Positions 1-7,079 of a DNA stretch of 28,597 bases are shown here, piece after piece; position 1 is the first letter of the stretch; each line of letters opens with the position of its first letter. The position numbers and the translations under genes were made by a program. Below the pieces are notes generated by a model. It worked only from the letters and a program-made list of their open reading frames with translations. It was not told the DNA's origin and did no database searches. The stretch spans positions 1 to 28,597 of the forward strand of contig QEUW01000048.1 in NCBI GenBank assembly GCA_003577005.1, read 5' to 3'. The stretch is from Chloroflexota bacterium. Its GTDB lineage: Bacteria > Chloroflexota > Anaerolineae > Caldilineales > Caldilineaceae.

Positions 1-117
1 GACTTTCTGAAAACCCGCGGTTCTCACTGATTTGCCCGACCCTTGAGAATCCTGGGCTATTGTGAATACCTCTTGACACAAACATAAAGCCGAAATAGAG
101 AAGGAACCGATAACTCT

Positions 118-1062
118 ATGGGTGCATTGACAACCGCCGCTCTCGGCAAGAACTCTTTGCGCGTCACCAATTTCGGCCTGGGGACTGCGCCGCTCGCCAA
201 CCTCTATAACACCGTCGCCGAGGCGGATGCCATCGCCACAGTGCAGGCAGCCTATACCAGCGGCATACGGCTCTTTGACACGGCGCCGCTCTACGGCCTG
301 GGCGCCAGTGAAGAGCGCGTGGGCAAGGCGCTCAAAGACTTTCCACGTGATAGCTACGTCATTTCGACCAAAGTGGGCCGCGTGCTCCACGCCGACCGGA
401 GCGGCTTTGTCTTCGACTACTCGCGCGACGGCGTGTTGCGCAGTCTGGAAGGAAGCCTCCAGCGTCTGGGGATGGACTACGTAGATATTCTCCACATCCA
501 CGACCCGGATGATCACCAGCTCGAGGCGCTAGAGACAGCCTTTCCTACGCTGGCCCAGTTGCGCAGCCAGGGGGTGATCAAGGCCATCGGCGCGGGGATG
601 AACCAGTGGCAGGCGCTCGAGCACTTCGCCCGCAACGCCGATTTTGATCTCTTTCTGCTGGCCGGGCGCTATACCTTGCTCGAACAGACTTCGCTGGGTT
701 TTCTCCAACTGTGCCAGGAGAAGGGCATCGGCATCTTTCTGGGCGGCGTCTACAACAGCGGCATCCTGGCGACGGGTCCCGGGCCGGGGGCCAGGTACAA
801 CTATCGCGAGGCGCCAGAGCCGATCATACAGAAAACGGCAGCCATCAAAGCGGTCTGTGACCGGTACGGTGTGCCGCTCAACGTGGCTGCGCTCCACTTT
901 GCCCGCGCCCACCCGGCGGTGACGGCGCTCGTCGTCGGCGCCATCTCGCCGGCTGAGGTGCAGACGAATCTGCACGCGCTGGAGCGTGTGGTTCTGCCTG
1001 CGCTCTGGCAGGAGTTGCGAACCCAGGGATTGATCGAGACCGCTGCGCCGTTGCCAGGATAA
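118..1062 (+). CDS. Aldo/keto reductase, aldose 1-dehydrogenase-like
   Basis: NAD(P)-dependent oxidoreductase of the aldo/keto reductase superfamily, 314 residues, the usual length for a single (beta/alpha)8 barrel. The catalytic tetrad is visible: Asp54 and Tyr59 in FDTAPLYG, Lys85 in STKVG, and a His (126 or 128) in DILHIHDPDD. The C-terminal cofactor-binding stretch (VVGAISPAEVQTNL) is present. The sequence style resembles the L-fucose / D-threo-aldose 1-dehydrogenase branch, which oxidises sugars to lactones, but the substrate cannot be read from sequence. The ATG follows an AGAAGGA ribosome-binding site at 99-105. A TTGACA at 73-78 may be its -35 box, with only a weak -10 near 96. It stands alone, with no neighbour of related function nearby. 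Confidence 0.9.
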   Translation: MGALTTAALGKNSLRVTNFGLGTAPLANLYNTVAEADAIATVQAAYTSGIRLFDTAPLYGLGASEERVGKALKDFPRDSYVISTKVGRVLHADRSGFVFDYSRDGVLRSLEGSLQRLGMDYVDILHIHDPDDHQLEALETAFPTLAQLRSQGVIKAIGAGMNQWQALEHFARNADFDLFLLAGRYTLLEQTSLGFLQLCQEKGIGIFLGGVYNSGILATGPGPGARYNYREAPEPIIQKTAAIKAVCDRYGVPLNVAALHFARAHPAVTALVVGAISPAEVQTNLHALERVVLPALWQELRTQGLIETAAPLPG

Positions 1063-1294
1063 TACTCAAGTGGGTTGCCCGCATGTAAGCTTTGAAAATA
1101 GTAGACCACCAGCAGTAACACAGATACGATAGGGGCGCTGGCGTTGCCCACGGCAGGTTCGTGGGTTGTCGGCTACGGGGCGTCTTTGCCCTATGTTTGT
1201 AGTTCTGGATTTGCCTACCTTACGGCTTGTTCTAGTACCTTTGGGGGAGTAATGACGCTGCATTTGTCTATGGCTGAGGCGAATCAGTTGGGCT

Positions 1295-3892
1295 ATGCTT
1301 GTGTCCATGATACTGCTCTATCTCGCCTTGGCCTATCTGGCAGGCATTGCCCTTGGAAGGCTGGCATGGTCAGCTGGCTGGCTCGATTGTACATGGCCAG
1401 ACGGGCTCTGGGTGGTGCCGCTGGCATTACTGCCGCTGTTGCCCACGCTGAACAGCCTACCCTTTTTTCGCCCGCGCCCAATCCCCTTACGCTGGCCGCG
1501 TGAGGCCGGTTTTGTTACGCCGCGCAGCGGCCCCTCGCCTGCGTTGATCATCGCACTGGGTGTCTGTCTGTTGATTGGCGTCCTCCGCTATGCTAGCCAC
1601 CCGCTCGAACCCTGTTGGACACCGGCGGATCTGGCCTATTACAACCTGCCCGCCGACCAGGCGTTTGATTCCGCTGCGCCCCTTGTTACTATCACCGGGT
1701 ATGTGAGCAGCTATCCACTCGTGTCCGACACCAAACAGCGAGTGGAGGTGGCAGCAGAACAGGTAGAGGTGGATGGTACTGCACAATGGGTACAGGGTCA
1801 ATTGCGCTTAAACACGAATATCCGCCAGCGCTACCGTTATGGGCAGCCTGTACAGCTGGTGGGCCGGCTTGTGACGCCACCGGTATTCGAAGATTTTTCT
1901 TACCGGGAATATCTGGCGCGCAAAGGCATCCATAGTCTGCTCTACAGCGCCCGCATCGAGGAACTGCCCGGTTCCAACCGCGGCCACCCGTTATTGCGAA
2001 TGCTCTATGCCTTTCGTGCGCACGGCGAGGCATTGCTCAACCGGCTGCTGCCAGAACCATATGCCGGGCTGGCCAATGGCATGTTGTTGGGAATCGAGTC
2101 TGGCATCCCGGATGATCTGTATGAGCAGTTCAATCTAACGGGAACAAGCCACACGATCGTCATCTCCGGCAGCAATGTTGCCGTCATCGCTGGCCTGTTT
2201 CTGGCGTTTGGGCAGCGGTTGTTTGGTCACAGACATGCTGTGTGGCCGGCGCTGATCGGTATTGGCTGTTATGCGCTGCTCGTCGGCGGAGATGCAGCAG
2301 TCCTGCGAGCCAGTCTGATGGGTGGGCTTTGTGTGGTAGCGATTGCGCTGGGGCGGCGCAGCACCGCTCTCGTCAGTCTGGCGGCAGCTTGCTGGGTCAT
2401 GACGCTGGTCAATCCATTGACACTCTGGGATGTTGGTTTTCAATTGAGCAGCGCCGCCACAGCAGGCCTGATCCTCTTTACGCCGGGGATCGAAGCTGCG
2501 TTCAAGCGGCTGTGGTCGAAGGAGCCTGACGGCCTGCTGCCGCCCATCCGTGAATCGGCAGCGGGTCAGTTGGCAGTTGCCGCACGTGGGTTGATGCAGG
2601 GGCTGCTAGTCGATAGCCTGATCACCACGATTGCGGCCAATGTGACGACATTGCCGCTGGTGATCTACTATTTTGGGCGCTTGAGCGTTGTCAGCCTCCT
2701 GACAAACCTGGTGATCGCACCGGTCCAACCTTTCATCATGCTCTGGGGTACGCTGGGGCTCGTCACCGGTGTGCTCGGTTTGTCATGGGTGGCCTGGTTG
2801 ATCTTGCTGGTGCCGTGGCTGTGCCTGGTTTGGACGGTCATGATGGTCAAGTGGACGGCAGCGCTACCTGGGGCGAGTCTGGAGATCAGTGGGTACAATG
2901 AGTGGGGATTGCTCCTCACCTATCTGCTCCTTGCCGGCCTCTACTGGTGTGAATCGCCACGCAGGTGGGTCCAACACGGTCTGAACTGGGTACGTACCCG
3001 CTGGCAGGACCATGTGCTGGGCTCAAGCGCCGCTGGGGCAGTCGGCGTCGGCTGTATCCTCATCTGGCTCGGCGTGTTCTCGTTGCCGGATGGAAGGTTG
3101 CATGTTTACTTTCTCGACATCGGCCAGGGGGACGGCATCTTGATCCAGACACCTTCGGGCCGGCAGGTGCTGATCGACGGTGGTCCCAGTCCGGAACGGC
3201 TTTTCAACGAACTGAGCCAGGTGATGCCCTTTTGGGATCGCACCATCGATATCGTCGCTGTGACCAATCCAGACAAGGATCATATGGATGCCCAGGTTCA
3301 GTTGCCGGCTCGCTTTCAGGTCACAACTGCGTTACAGACCGAGGCCACAGTGGCCAATCCCGATGCAGACCTCTGGCGGGCCACGCTGAACGCCACCGGT
3401 GCCGAATTACAGTTACAACATCAGGGCGGCTGGATCGACCTGGGCGATGGCGTGGCGCTGTGGGTCTTGTGGCCTCCGCCGGAACTCTTCACCCGTGACC
3501 AGACGGACGAACAGTTCTTTGACAACGAGAACTCGCTGGTGATGAAATTGACCTATGGCGATTTCAGCGTCTTGCTCACCGGCGACGCCGGCATTCCAGC
3601 TGAATTTGCGATGATCGCTGGCGATGCTCCCGTGGCTGCCACGGTGCTCAAAGTAGGCCATCATGGCAGCAGCGGCAGCACCAGTGCCCCCTTTGTGCGC
3701 GCCGTCAACCCGCAACTAGCCGTGATCCAGGTGAGCGCAGACAACACGTACGGTCACCCTCACCAGGAAGTGCTGAACAATCTGGCGAGGCGCACTGTCC
3801 TGCGCAATGACTTACATGGGCGCGTTCACATCTATAGCGACGGCCAGCAGCTGTGGCTTGACACAGAGAACAATTCGCTGATCCTCAACTAG
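1295..3892 (+). CDS. comEC: ComEC/Rec2-type DNA internalization channel
   Basis: Membrane channel of natural transformation, which carries single-stranded DNA across the inner membrane. It has 865 residues, a normal full length. An N-terminal membrane and beta-rich DUF4131-like part (about 1-190) is followed by the polytopic Competence domain with its hallmark GTSHTIVISGSNVAV (about 285-300) and many hydrophobic helices. A C-terminal metallo-beta-lactamase domain begins at FLDIGQGDG (about 605) and carries GDA and VGHHGSSGS (about 788). The usual first metal His of the THxDxDH motif is Asn here (TNPDKDH, about 656), so the nuclease-like site may be altered. There is no clear Shine-Dalgarno, and ATG 1307 is an alternative start. 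No other competence gene is in view. The 232 bases upstream hold nothing I can name beyond a weak hairpin near 1147-1165. Confidence 0.93.
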   Translation: MLVSMILLYLALAYLAGIALGRLAWSAGWLDCTWPDGLWVVPLALLPLLPTLNSLPFFRPRPIPLRWPREAGFVTPRSGPSPALIIALGVCLLIGVLRYASHPLEPCWTPADLAYYNLPADQAFDSAAPLVTITGYVSSYPLVSDTKQRVEVAAEQVEVDGTAQWVQGQLRLNTNIRQRYRYGQPVQLVGRLVTPPVFEDFSYREYLARKGIHSLLYSARIEELPGSNRGHPLLRMLYAFRAHGEALLNRLLPEPYAGLANGMLLGIESGIPDDLYEQFNLTGTSHTIVISGSNVAVIAGLFLAFGQRLFGHRHAVWPALIGIGCYALLVGGDAAVLRASLMGGLCVVAIALGRRSTALVSLAAACWVMTLVNPLTLWDVGFQLSSAATAGLILFTPGIEAAFKRLWSKEPDGLLPPIRESAAGQLAVAARGLMQGLLVDSLITTIAANVTTLPLVIYYFGRLSVVSLLTNLVIAPVQPFIMLWGTLGLVTGVLGLSWVAWLILLVPWLCLVWTVMMVKWTAALPGASLEISGYNEWGLLLTYLLLAGLYWCESPRRWVQHGLNWVRTRWQDHVLGSSAAGAVGVGCILIWLGVFSLPDGRLHVYFLDIGQGDGILIQTPSGRQVLIDGGPSPERLFNELSQVMPFWDRTIDIVAVTNPDKDHMDAQVQLPARFQVTTALQTEATVANPDADLWRATLNATGAELQLQHQGGWIDLGDGVALWVLWPPPELFTRDQTDEQFFDNENSLVMKLTYGDFSVLLTGDAGIPAEFAMIAGDAPVAATVLKVGHHGSSGSTSAPFVRAVNPQLAVIQVSADNTYGHPHQEVLNNLARRTVLRNDLHGRVHIYSDGQQLWLDTENNSLILN

Positions 3893-3978
3893 CCTGCTCA
3901 ATGAGCTTGAGCGAGAATTTCCACTCCCGTACCTCCGGCGCAACAAGTTCTACTGGGTCCGCCGTCAGGGCTTGCAGA

Positions 3979-4611
3979 TCAGCAAGAATCGCTCTGGGTT
4001 CTGAGGTGGAGACAGGCGAACTCCGCAATTGAAAGACCCTCCGGCGCCGTCAGGTCACGATAGACATAGGTGGCGTGGGTATAAACATGGCGGATCAAAC
4101 CGTGAGCCGGATGCGGAGATGCGGGGTGACGCTCAGTTGCCATGTTCCTGGAAAGACAAGTAAGCGCCCGGGCAAGGGCAGCTTGAAGTTCGTGTTTTTC
4201 GGCATGGGTCAGCCGGGGTTTGACAAAGGCAGCGGCAAGTTGGTTGGCAATCTGCTCCTCCTCGGCCAGGTTCGAACCAAAGCGACCGTACCGATGGCGC
4301 AGGTGGTGGCCCACCTCGTGGGCAACCAGCCAGGGTATGAGAAGTTCCAGAAAACGCACCACGGCATCGTTGTTGTCAAGGTTCAACACCGAGCGATAGA
4401 AGAGTAATTCGAACTTGCCGCGTGGCAATTCCGGGTCGGGTGCGGACAGGTAGATATGCCCATCTGCTAAACTATAATAGCAGAGCAGCGCCTCACCCGC
4501 CCGCAATTCGAGCTTGGGGTCAATCTGCACCTGTCTGGCCGTTAACTCGGTGCGCAGGTCGCGCAGCGCCTGATGTCCTACCTCGAAGAGATGGGTCTGC
4601 TTACTTCTCAT
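3979..4611 (-). CDS. HExxH zinc metallopeptidase-like protein
   Basis: A 210-residue soluble protein of no family I can name, containing HEVGHH at residues 98-103 inside a hydrophobic helix (LLIPWLVAHEVGHH). A conserved-looking acidic helix, NLAEEEQIANQLAAAF, follows about 15 residues later. HExxH plus a downstream Glu is the zinc-binding arrangement of gluzincin peptidases, so a peptidase role is plausible but inferred. The chosen ATG at 4611 has a GAGGAA Shine-Dalgarno that overlaps the TGA of the upstream gene (4619). This gives 7 bases between the genes and likely translational coupling; an in-frame ATG at 4641 would overlap the upstream gene. No signal peptide is seen, so it probably acts in the cytoplasm. 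It is co-directional with the isoprenoid-synthase-like gene and ends facing comEC. Confidence 0.75.
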   Translation of the reverse strand: MRSKQTHLFEVGHQALRDLRTELTARQVQIDPKLELRAGEALLCYYSLADGHIYLSAPDPELPRGKFELLFYRSVLNLDNNDAVVRFLELLIPWLVAHEVGHHLRHRYGRFGSNLAEEEQIANQLAAAFVKPRLTHAEKHELQAALARALTCLSRNMATERHPASPHPAHGLIRHVYTHATYVYRDLTAPEGLSIAEFACLHLRTQSDSC

Positions 4612-4618
4612 TTCTTCC

Positions 4619-5563
4619 TCAAGCACGTTGATCCGAACCATCTAACAAGCGTCCCAAGCTGTGAAAGGTACGCATCGCGGTGACAGATTGTTCCTGCAAC
4701 AACGTTTGCCGCTTGTGTAGATACGCCACCAGCTCAGGGCTGTTCAACTCTGCGGCAAGGTAGCGAAGATCACCAAGCCAACGGTTGAGGACCTCAATCC
4801 CCCAGCTAAACCCTTCGTGAATCACCCACTCAGCGGGCGACTGCTCAGGAGCTTTGCGGCGTTCGGCCTCCGACAGAAAGTAAGAGGGCGTCTGGTTGCG
4901 CAGGTCCTTGAGCCAGCCAAAGAGGTCGTTGTACATCTGGTGCCAGCAGCCGAGCTTGTCATAGAACGCTTGCCATCTGTCAAAGAGGTAGAGTGCGTCG
5001 TATCGGTAACTTATTGCTGCCAATGGGATCTTGCCGCCGACCACCTTCTTGCCCGCGACTTCTTGAAAAGTGGGTAGATCAATTTGACTCAGACCGGCAT
5101 CGCGCACCGCATTCTCGGCCGATTGCAGGCAGATCGACCGGAACAGGCGCCAGAAGGGATGACCGTGGGCGAAATAGGTGTGGTAGACCCCGTGAAAGTG
5201 CATGTGAAAGAGACCTGACACGGGCAATAACTGGCGCTCGACGGTGCTGTGCCCATCCATCACATTATCGATCATGCGAATATAATAGTAGCCATTGATC
5301 GAAGAGTAGATGAGATCGGCCTGAAAGTCCAGATCAGGGGCAGGGCGTAGCGTCTGCTCCATCCACCAGGGCAATAGCAGCATGGGGAATGCAAGCGGGT
5401 GTTGAAAGTAATCGCCCGGACGCTCCGTGCCGGCCAATCTTTTGACCCAGCGCTCGGTCTGTTCAGCAATATGTGGCGCCTCCTGGCGTATATCACTCAG
5501 CATCCGCTCTACGGCCTGATCGATAAGCTGGCGAATGGTTTGGGTATACACGGCAATCCTCAT
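4619..5563 (-). CDS. Class I isoprenoid synthase-like protein
   Basis: An all-helical protein of 314 residues whose two acidic motifs look like those of class I isoprenoid (terpene/prenyl) synthases. The first is DNVMD at residues 99-103, in the helix YYYIRMIDNVMD. The second is NDLFGWLKD at 212-220, which fits the Mg-binding pattern N-x3-S/T/G-x3-E/D. Such enzymes bind prenyl diphosphates through magnesium, and members cyclise, condense or transfer prenyl groups. The Ser-to-Gly and Glu-to-Asp changes and low overall resemblance mean that substrate and reaction are unknown. The gene starts at ATG 5563 (GTG 5566 is directly ahead), with no Shine-Dalgarno and a predicted leader of only about 14 bases. 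It is divergent from the peptide and reductase genes and coupled to the metallopeptidase-like gene. Confidence 0.65.
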   Translation of the reverse strand: MRIAVYTQTIRQLIDQAVERMLSDIRQEAPHIAEQTERWVKRLAGTERPGDYFQHPLAFPMLLLPWWMEQTLRPAPDLDFQADLIYSSINGYYYIRMIDNVMDGHSTVERQLLPVSGLFHMHFHGVYHTYFAHGHPFWRLFRSICLQSAENAVRDAGLSQIDLPTFQEVAGKKVVGGKIPLAAISYRYDALYLFDRWQAFYDKLGCWHQMYNDLFGWLKDLRNQTPSYFLSEAERRKAPEQSPAEWVIHEGFSWGIEVLNRWLGDLRYLAAELNSPELVAYLHKRQTLLQEQSVTAMRTFHSLGRLLDGSDQRA

Positions 5564-5583
5564 CACAAGTCAGAGCGGGGGTA

Positions 5584-5612
5584 AGTATACGGAAATTTCC
5601 CGATATTGACAG
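5584..5612 (-). promoter_or_regulatory. Minus-strand promoter for the isoprenoid-synthase-like gene
   Basis: Read on the minus strand, CTGTCA (5612-5607) and TATACT (5589-5584) are separated by 17 bases, a fair sigma-70 match. Transcription would begin about 14 bases before the start codon, consistent with the missing Shine-Dalgarno. The -35 box overlaps that of the divergent plus-strand promoter. Confidence 0.45.
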
Positions 5613-5635
5613 CCAGACAGCCCTTATTGTATAAA
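5606..5635 (+). promoter_or_regulatory. Strong sigma-70-like promoter for the peptide gene
   Basis: A perfect TTGACA (5606-5611) and TATAAA (5630-5635) are separated by 18 bases. This is one of the two best promoters in the window. It predicts a start near 5642 and a 60-base leader ending in GGAGG (5693-5697) just before the ATG at 5702. It suggests high expression of the 66-residue peptide. Confidence 0.7.
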
Positions 5636-5701
5636 GTAGCCCCCGGCACCCATGTGCATTGTAACCGATAGTATCCCCCTCTTTACCACACTGGAGGTGC
5701 A

Positions 5702-5902
5702 ATGGCAACTCTCCAAGAAATTGCAATCAAGATCATCTCTGATGATGTCTTTGCCCGGGCTTTGCTGGCAAATCCCGAACAGGTCTTGCGCGCTGAAGGC
5801 ATCGAGCCGACCCCTGAGATGATCGAGGCAATCAATGGTATCGATATCGAGGAACTTCGCACCCTCACTGCCGCCTTTACGGATGAAAGCAAGGCCATGT
5901 AG
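5702..5902 (+). CDS. Small Os1348/NHLP-clan-like peptide, possible RiPP precursor
   Basis: A 66-residue acidic protein. Its pattern (SDDVFARALLANPEQVLR, then a Gly, then a Thr-Pro-Glu helix, then GIDIEELRTL) resembles the short helical module shared by Os1348-type NHLP-clan peptide precursors and the LigA-like small subunits. In precursor families this module is a leader that recruits modifying enzymes. Here only about 14 residues (TAAFTDESKAM at the end) follow it, with no Cys and no Gly-Gly cleavage site, so a classical core peptide is not obvious. It could instead be a small partner protein. GGAGG lies 4 bases before the ATG, behind a strong promoter. The stop is 11 bases before the flavoprotein gene, so the two form an operon. 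The family call rests on pattern memory alone. Confidence 0.6.
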   Translation: MATLQEIAIKIISDDVFARALLANPEQVLRAEGIEPTPEMIEAINGIDIEELRTLTAAFTDESKAM

Positions 5903-5913
5903 AGACGACCGTT

Positions 5914-7074
5914 ATGAGCAAAGATGTGGATGTCATTGTGGTGGGTGCGGGGCCAGCCGGCAGTACGGCTGCGGCAGTGTTAGCCCAACGCGGGCTGCAG
6001 GTTCTGCTCCTTGACCGTGAGCAGTTCCCTCGCCCAAAACCATGTGGCGATGTCGTTCCCCTGGGCTCTTTTGTCGAGTTGGATAAGATCGGTCTGCGTG
6101 CGTTTGATAACAACCGCTTCAACATACACCAGATTGTACTCCAGGGTGAAGAGACAACCGGGCGCAAATTTAGCCTGGCCCAACAGCAAGCGTTGAGCAC
6201 CTGTGTCGTATCTCGCGCCTCGTTCGACCAGGCGATCTTCGAGTATGCCCTTGCCTGTGGGGCTGAGTTCCGCGCGGTCAGCGTAAAGGGCCCCATCCTG
6301 GCTGGCCCCCAAGTTGTCGGCGTCTCTGGGACAGCGGGACGCCGGGATGTGCAACTGCGAAGCAGCATTGTGATCGGCGCTGACGGCGCCACCTCCGCGA
6401 TTGCCCGTGCGCTCGGCGGCCCGGCGCGGCAGGACAGCCAGTGGGCAGTGGCGATCCGTGGCTATATCGACACAGACACAGAGTTGGACAACACCATTGA
6501 ACTTGCCTTTCTCGACCATCTCCAGCCGGGTTACGCCTGGTTTTTCCCCATGGCGCGGCATCGTGCAAACGTTGGCGTGGGCATGCGCACAGACTTTTAC
6601 AAACGCCAGCACCGGTCGCTGCGGGATCTGTTGGCCGGCTACCTCGCTCTACCTCAGAACGCACGGCGCATCGGACGCAACCGGGTCGAAGAGGCGCAAT
6701 CCTGGCCGGTGCCGCTCTTTCGTTTCGAAAAGCAGCGCGTTTTCGATGGCGCCCTCCTGGCCGGTGACGCCGGAGGGTTTGTTCATCCTATCACCGCGGC
6801 CGGCATCTATCCCGCCATCATCACGGGCAAATGTGCAGCAGAAGCGGCCCTCCACGCCCTCGCCGCCGGGGATCTCTCCCAGGCAGGGCTGGCGCGGTAT
6901 GATGTACTGTGGCACGAGGCATTGGCCGCCGATTTTAAACCGGCAGTCACTGCCAGCAAGTTGTCCACCGTCTTTCCACATCTGGTCTCGGCTGCCCTGC
7001 TCTTGTCTAAGGCCAAGGAGGAATTGCCGGGCGGCGCCGAAACTTCGTTCCCGTTTGCAAGCGGGAAGTTCTGA
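5914..7074 (+). CDS. Geranylgeranyl reductase family FAD-dependent oxidoreductase
   Basis: A flavoprotein of 386 residues in the geranylgeranyl reductase family, whose members hydrogenate double bonds of prenyl chains (archaeal lipids, chlorophyll side chain, quinones). Visible motifs are the dinucleotide-binding GAGPAGS (11-17), FPRPKPCG (38-45, the family RxKxCG site), GADGATS (155-161), PGYAWFFP (205-212, the substrate-side motif) and LLAGDAGGFVHP (281-292, second FAD contact). No transmembrane segment is evident, and members are usually peripheral to membranes. It has a weak Shine-Dalgarno and probably depends on translation of the 66-residue gene just upstream. The divergent isoprenoid-synthase-like gene strengthens an isoprenoid role; related halogenase or hydroxylase flavoproteins are the main alternative. 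Confidence 0.85.
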   Translation: MSKDVDVIVVGAGPAGSTAAAVLAQRGLQVLLLDREQFPRPKPCGDVVPLGSFVELDKIGLRAFDNNRFNIHQIVLQGEETTGRKFSLAQQQALSTCVVSRASFDQAIFEYALACGAEFRAVSVKGPILAGPQVVGVSGTAGRRDVQLRSSIVIGADGATSAIARALGGPARQDSQWAVAIRGYIDTDTELDNTIELAFLDHLQPGYAWFFPMARHRANVGVGMRTDFYKRQHRSLRDLLAGYLALPQNARRIGRNRVEEAQSWPVPLFRFEKQRVFDGALLAGDAGGFVHPITAAGIYPAIITGKCAAEAALHALAAGDLSQAGLARYDVLWHEALAADFKPAVTASKLSTVFPHLVSAALLLSKAKEELPGGAETSFPFASGKF

Positions 7075-7079
7075 TTCGG

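Noticed and set aside
1144..1503. 119-codon plus-strand frame before and overlapping comEC
   Set aside because: No family resemblance, no ribosome-binding site, and most of it is the shifted comEC N-terminus.
3893..3978. Terminator between convergent comEC and the HExxH gene
   Set aside because: Only a six-base stem (GCTCAA/TTGAGC) without a T-tract is visible.
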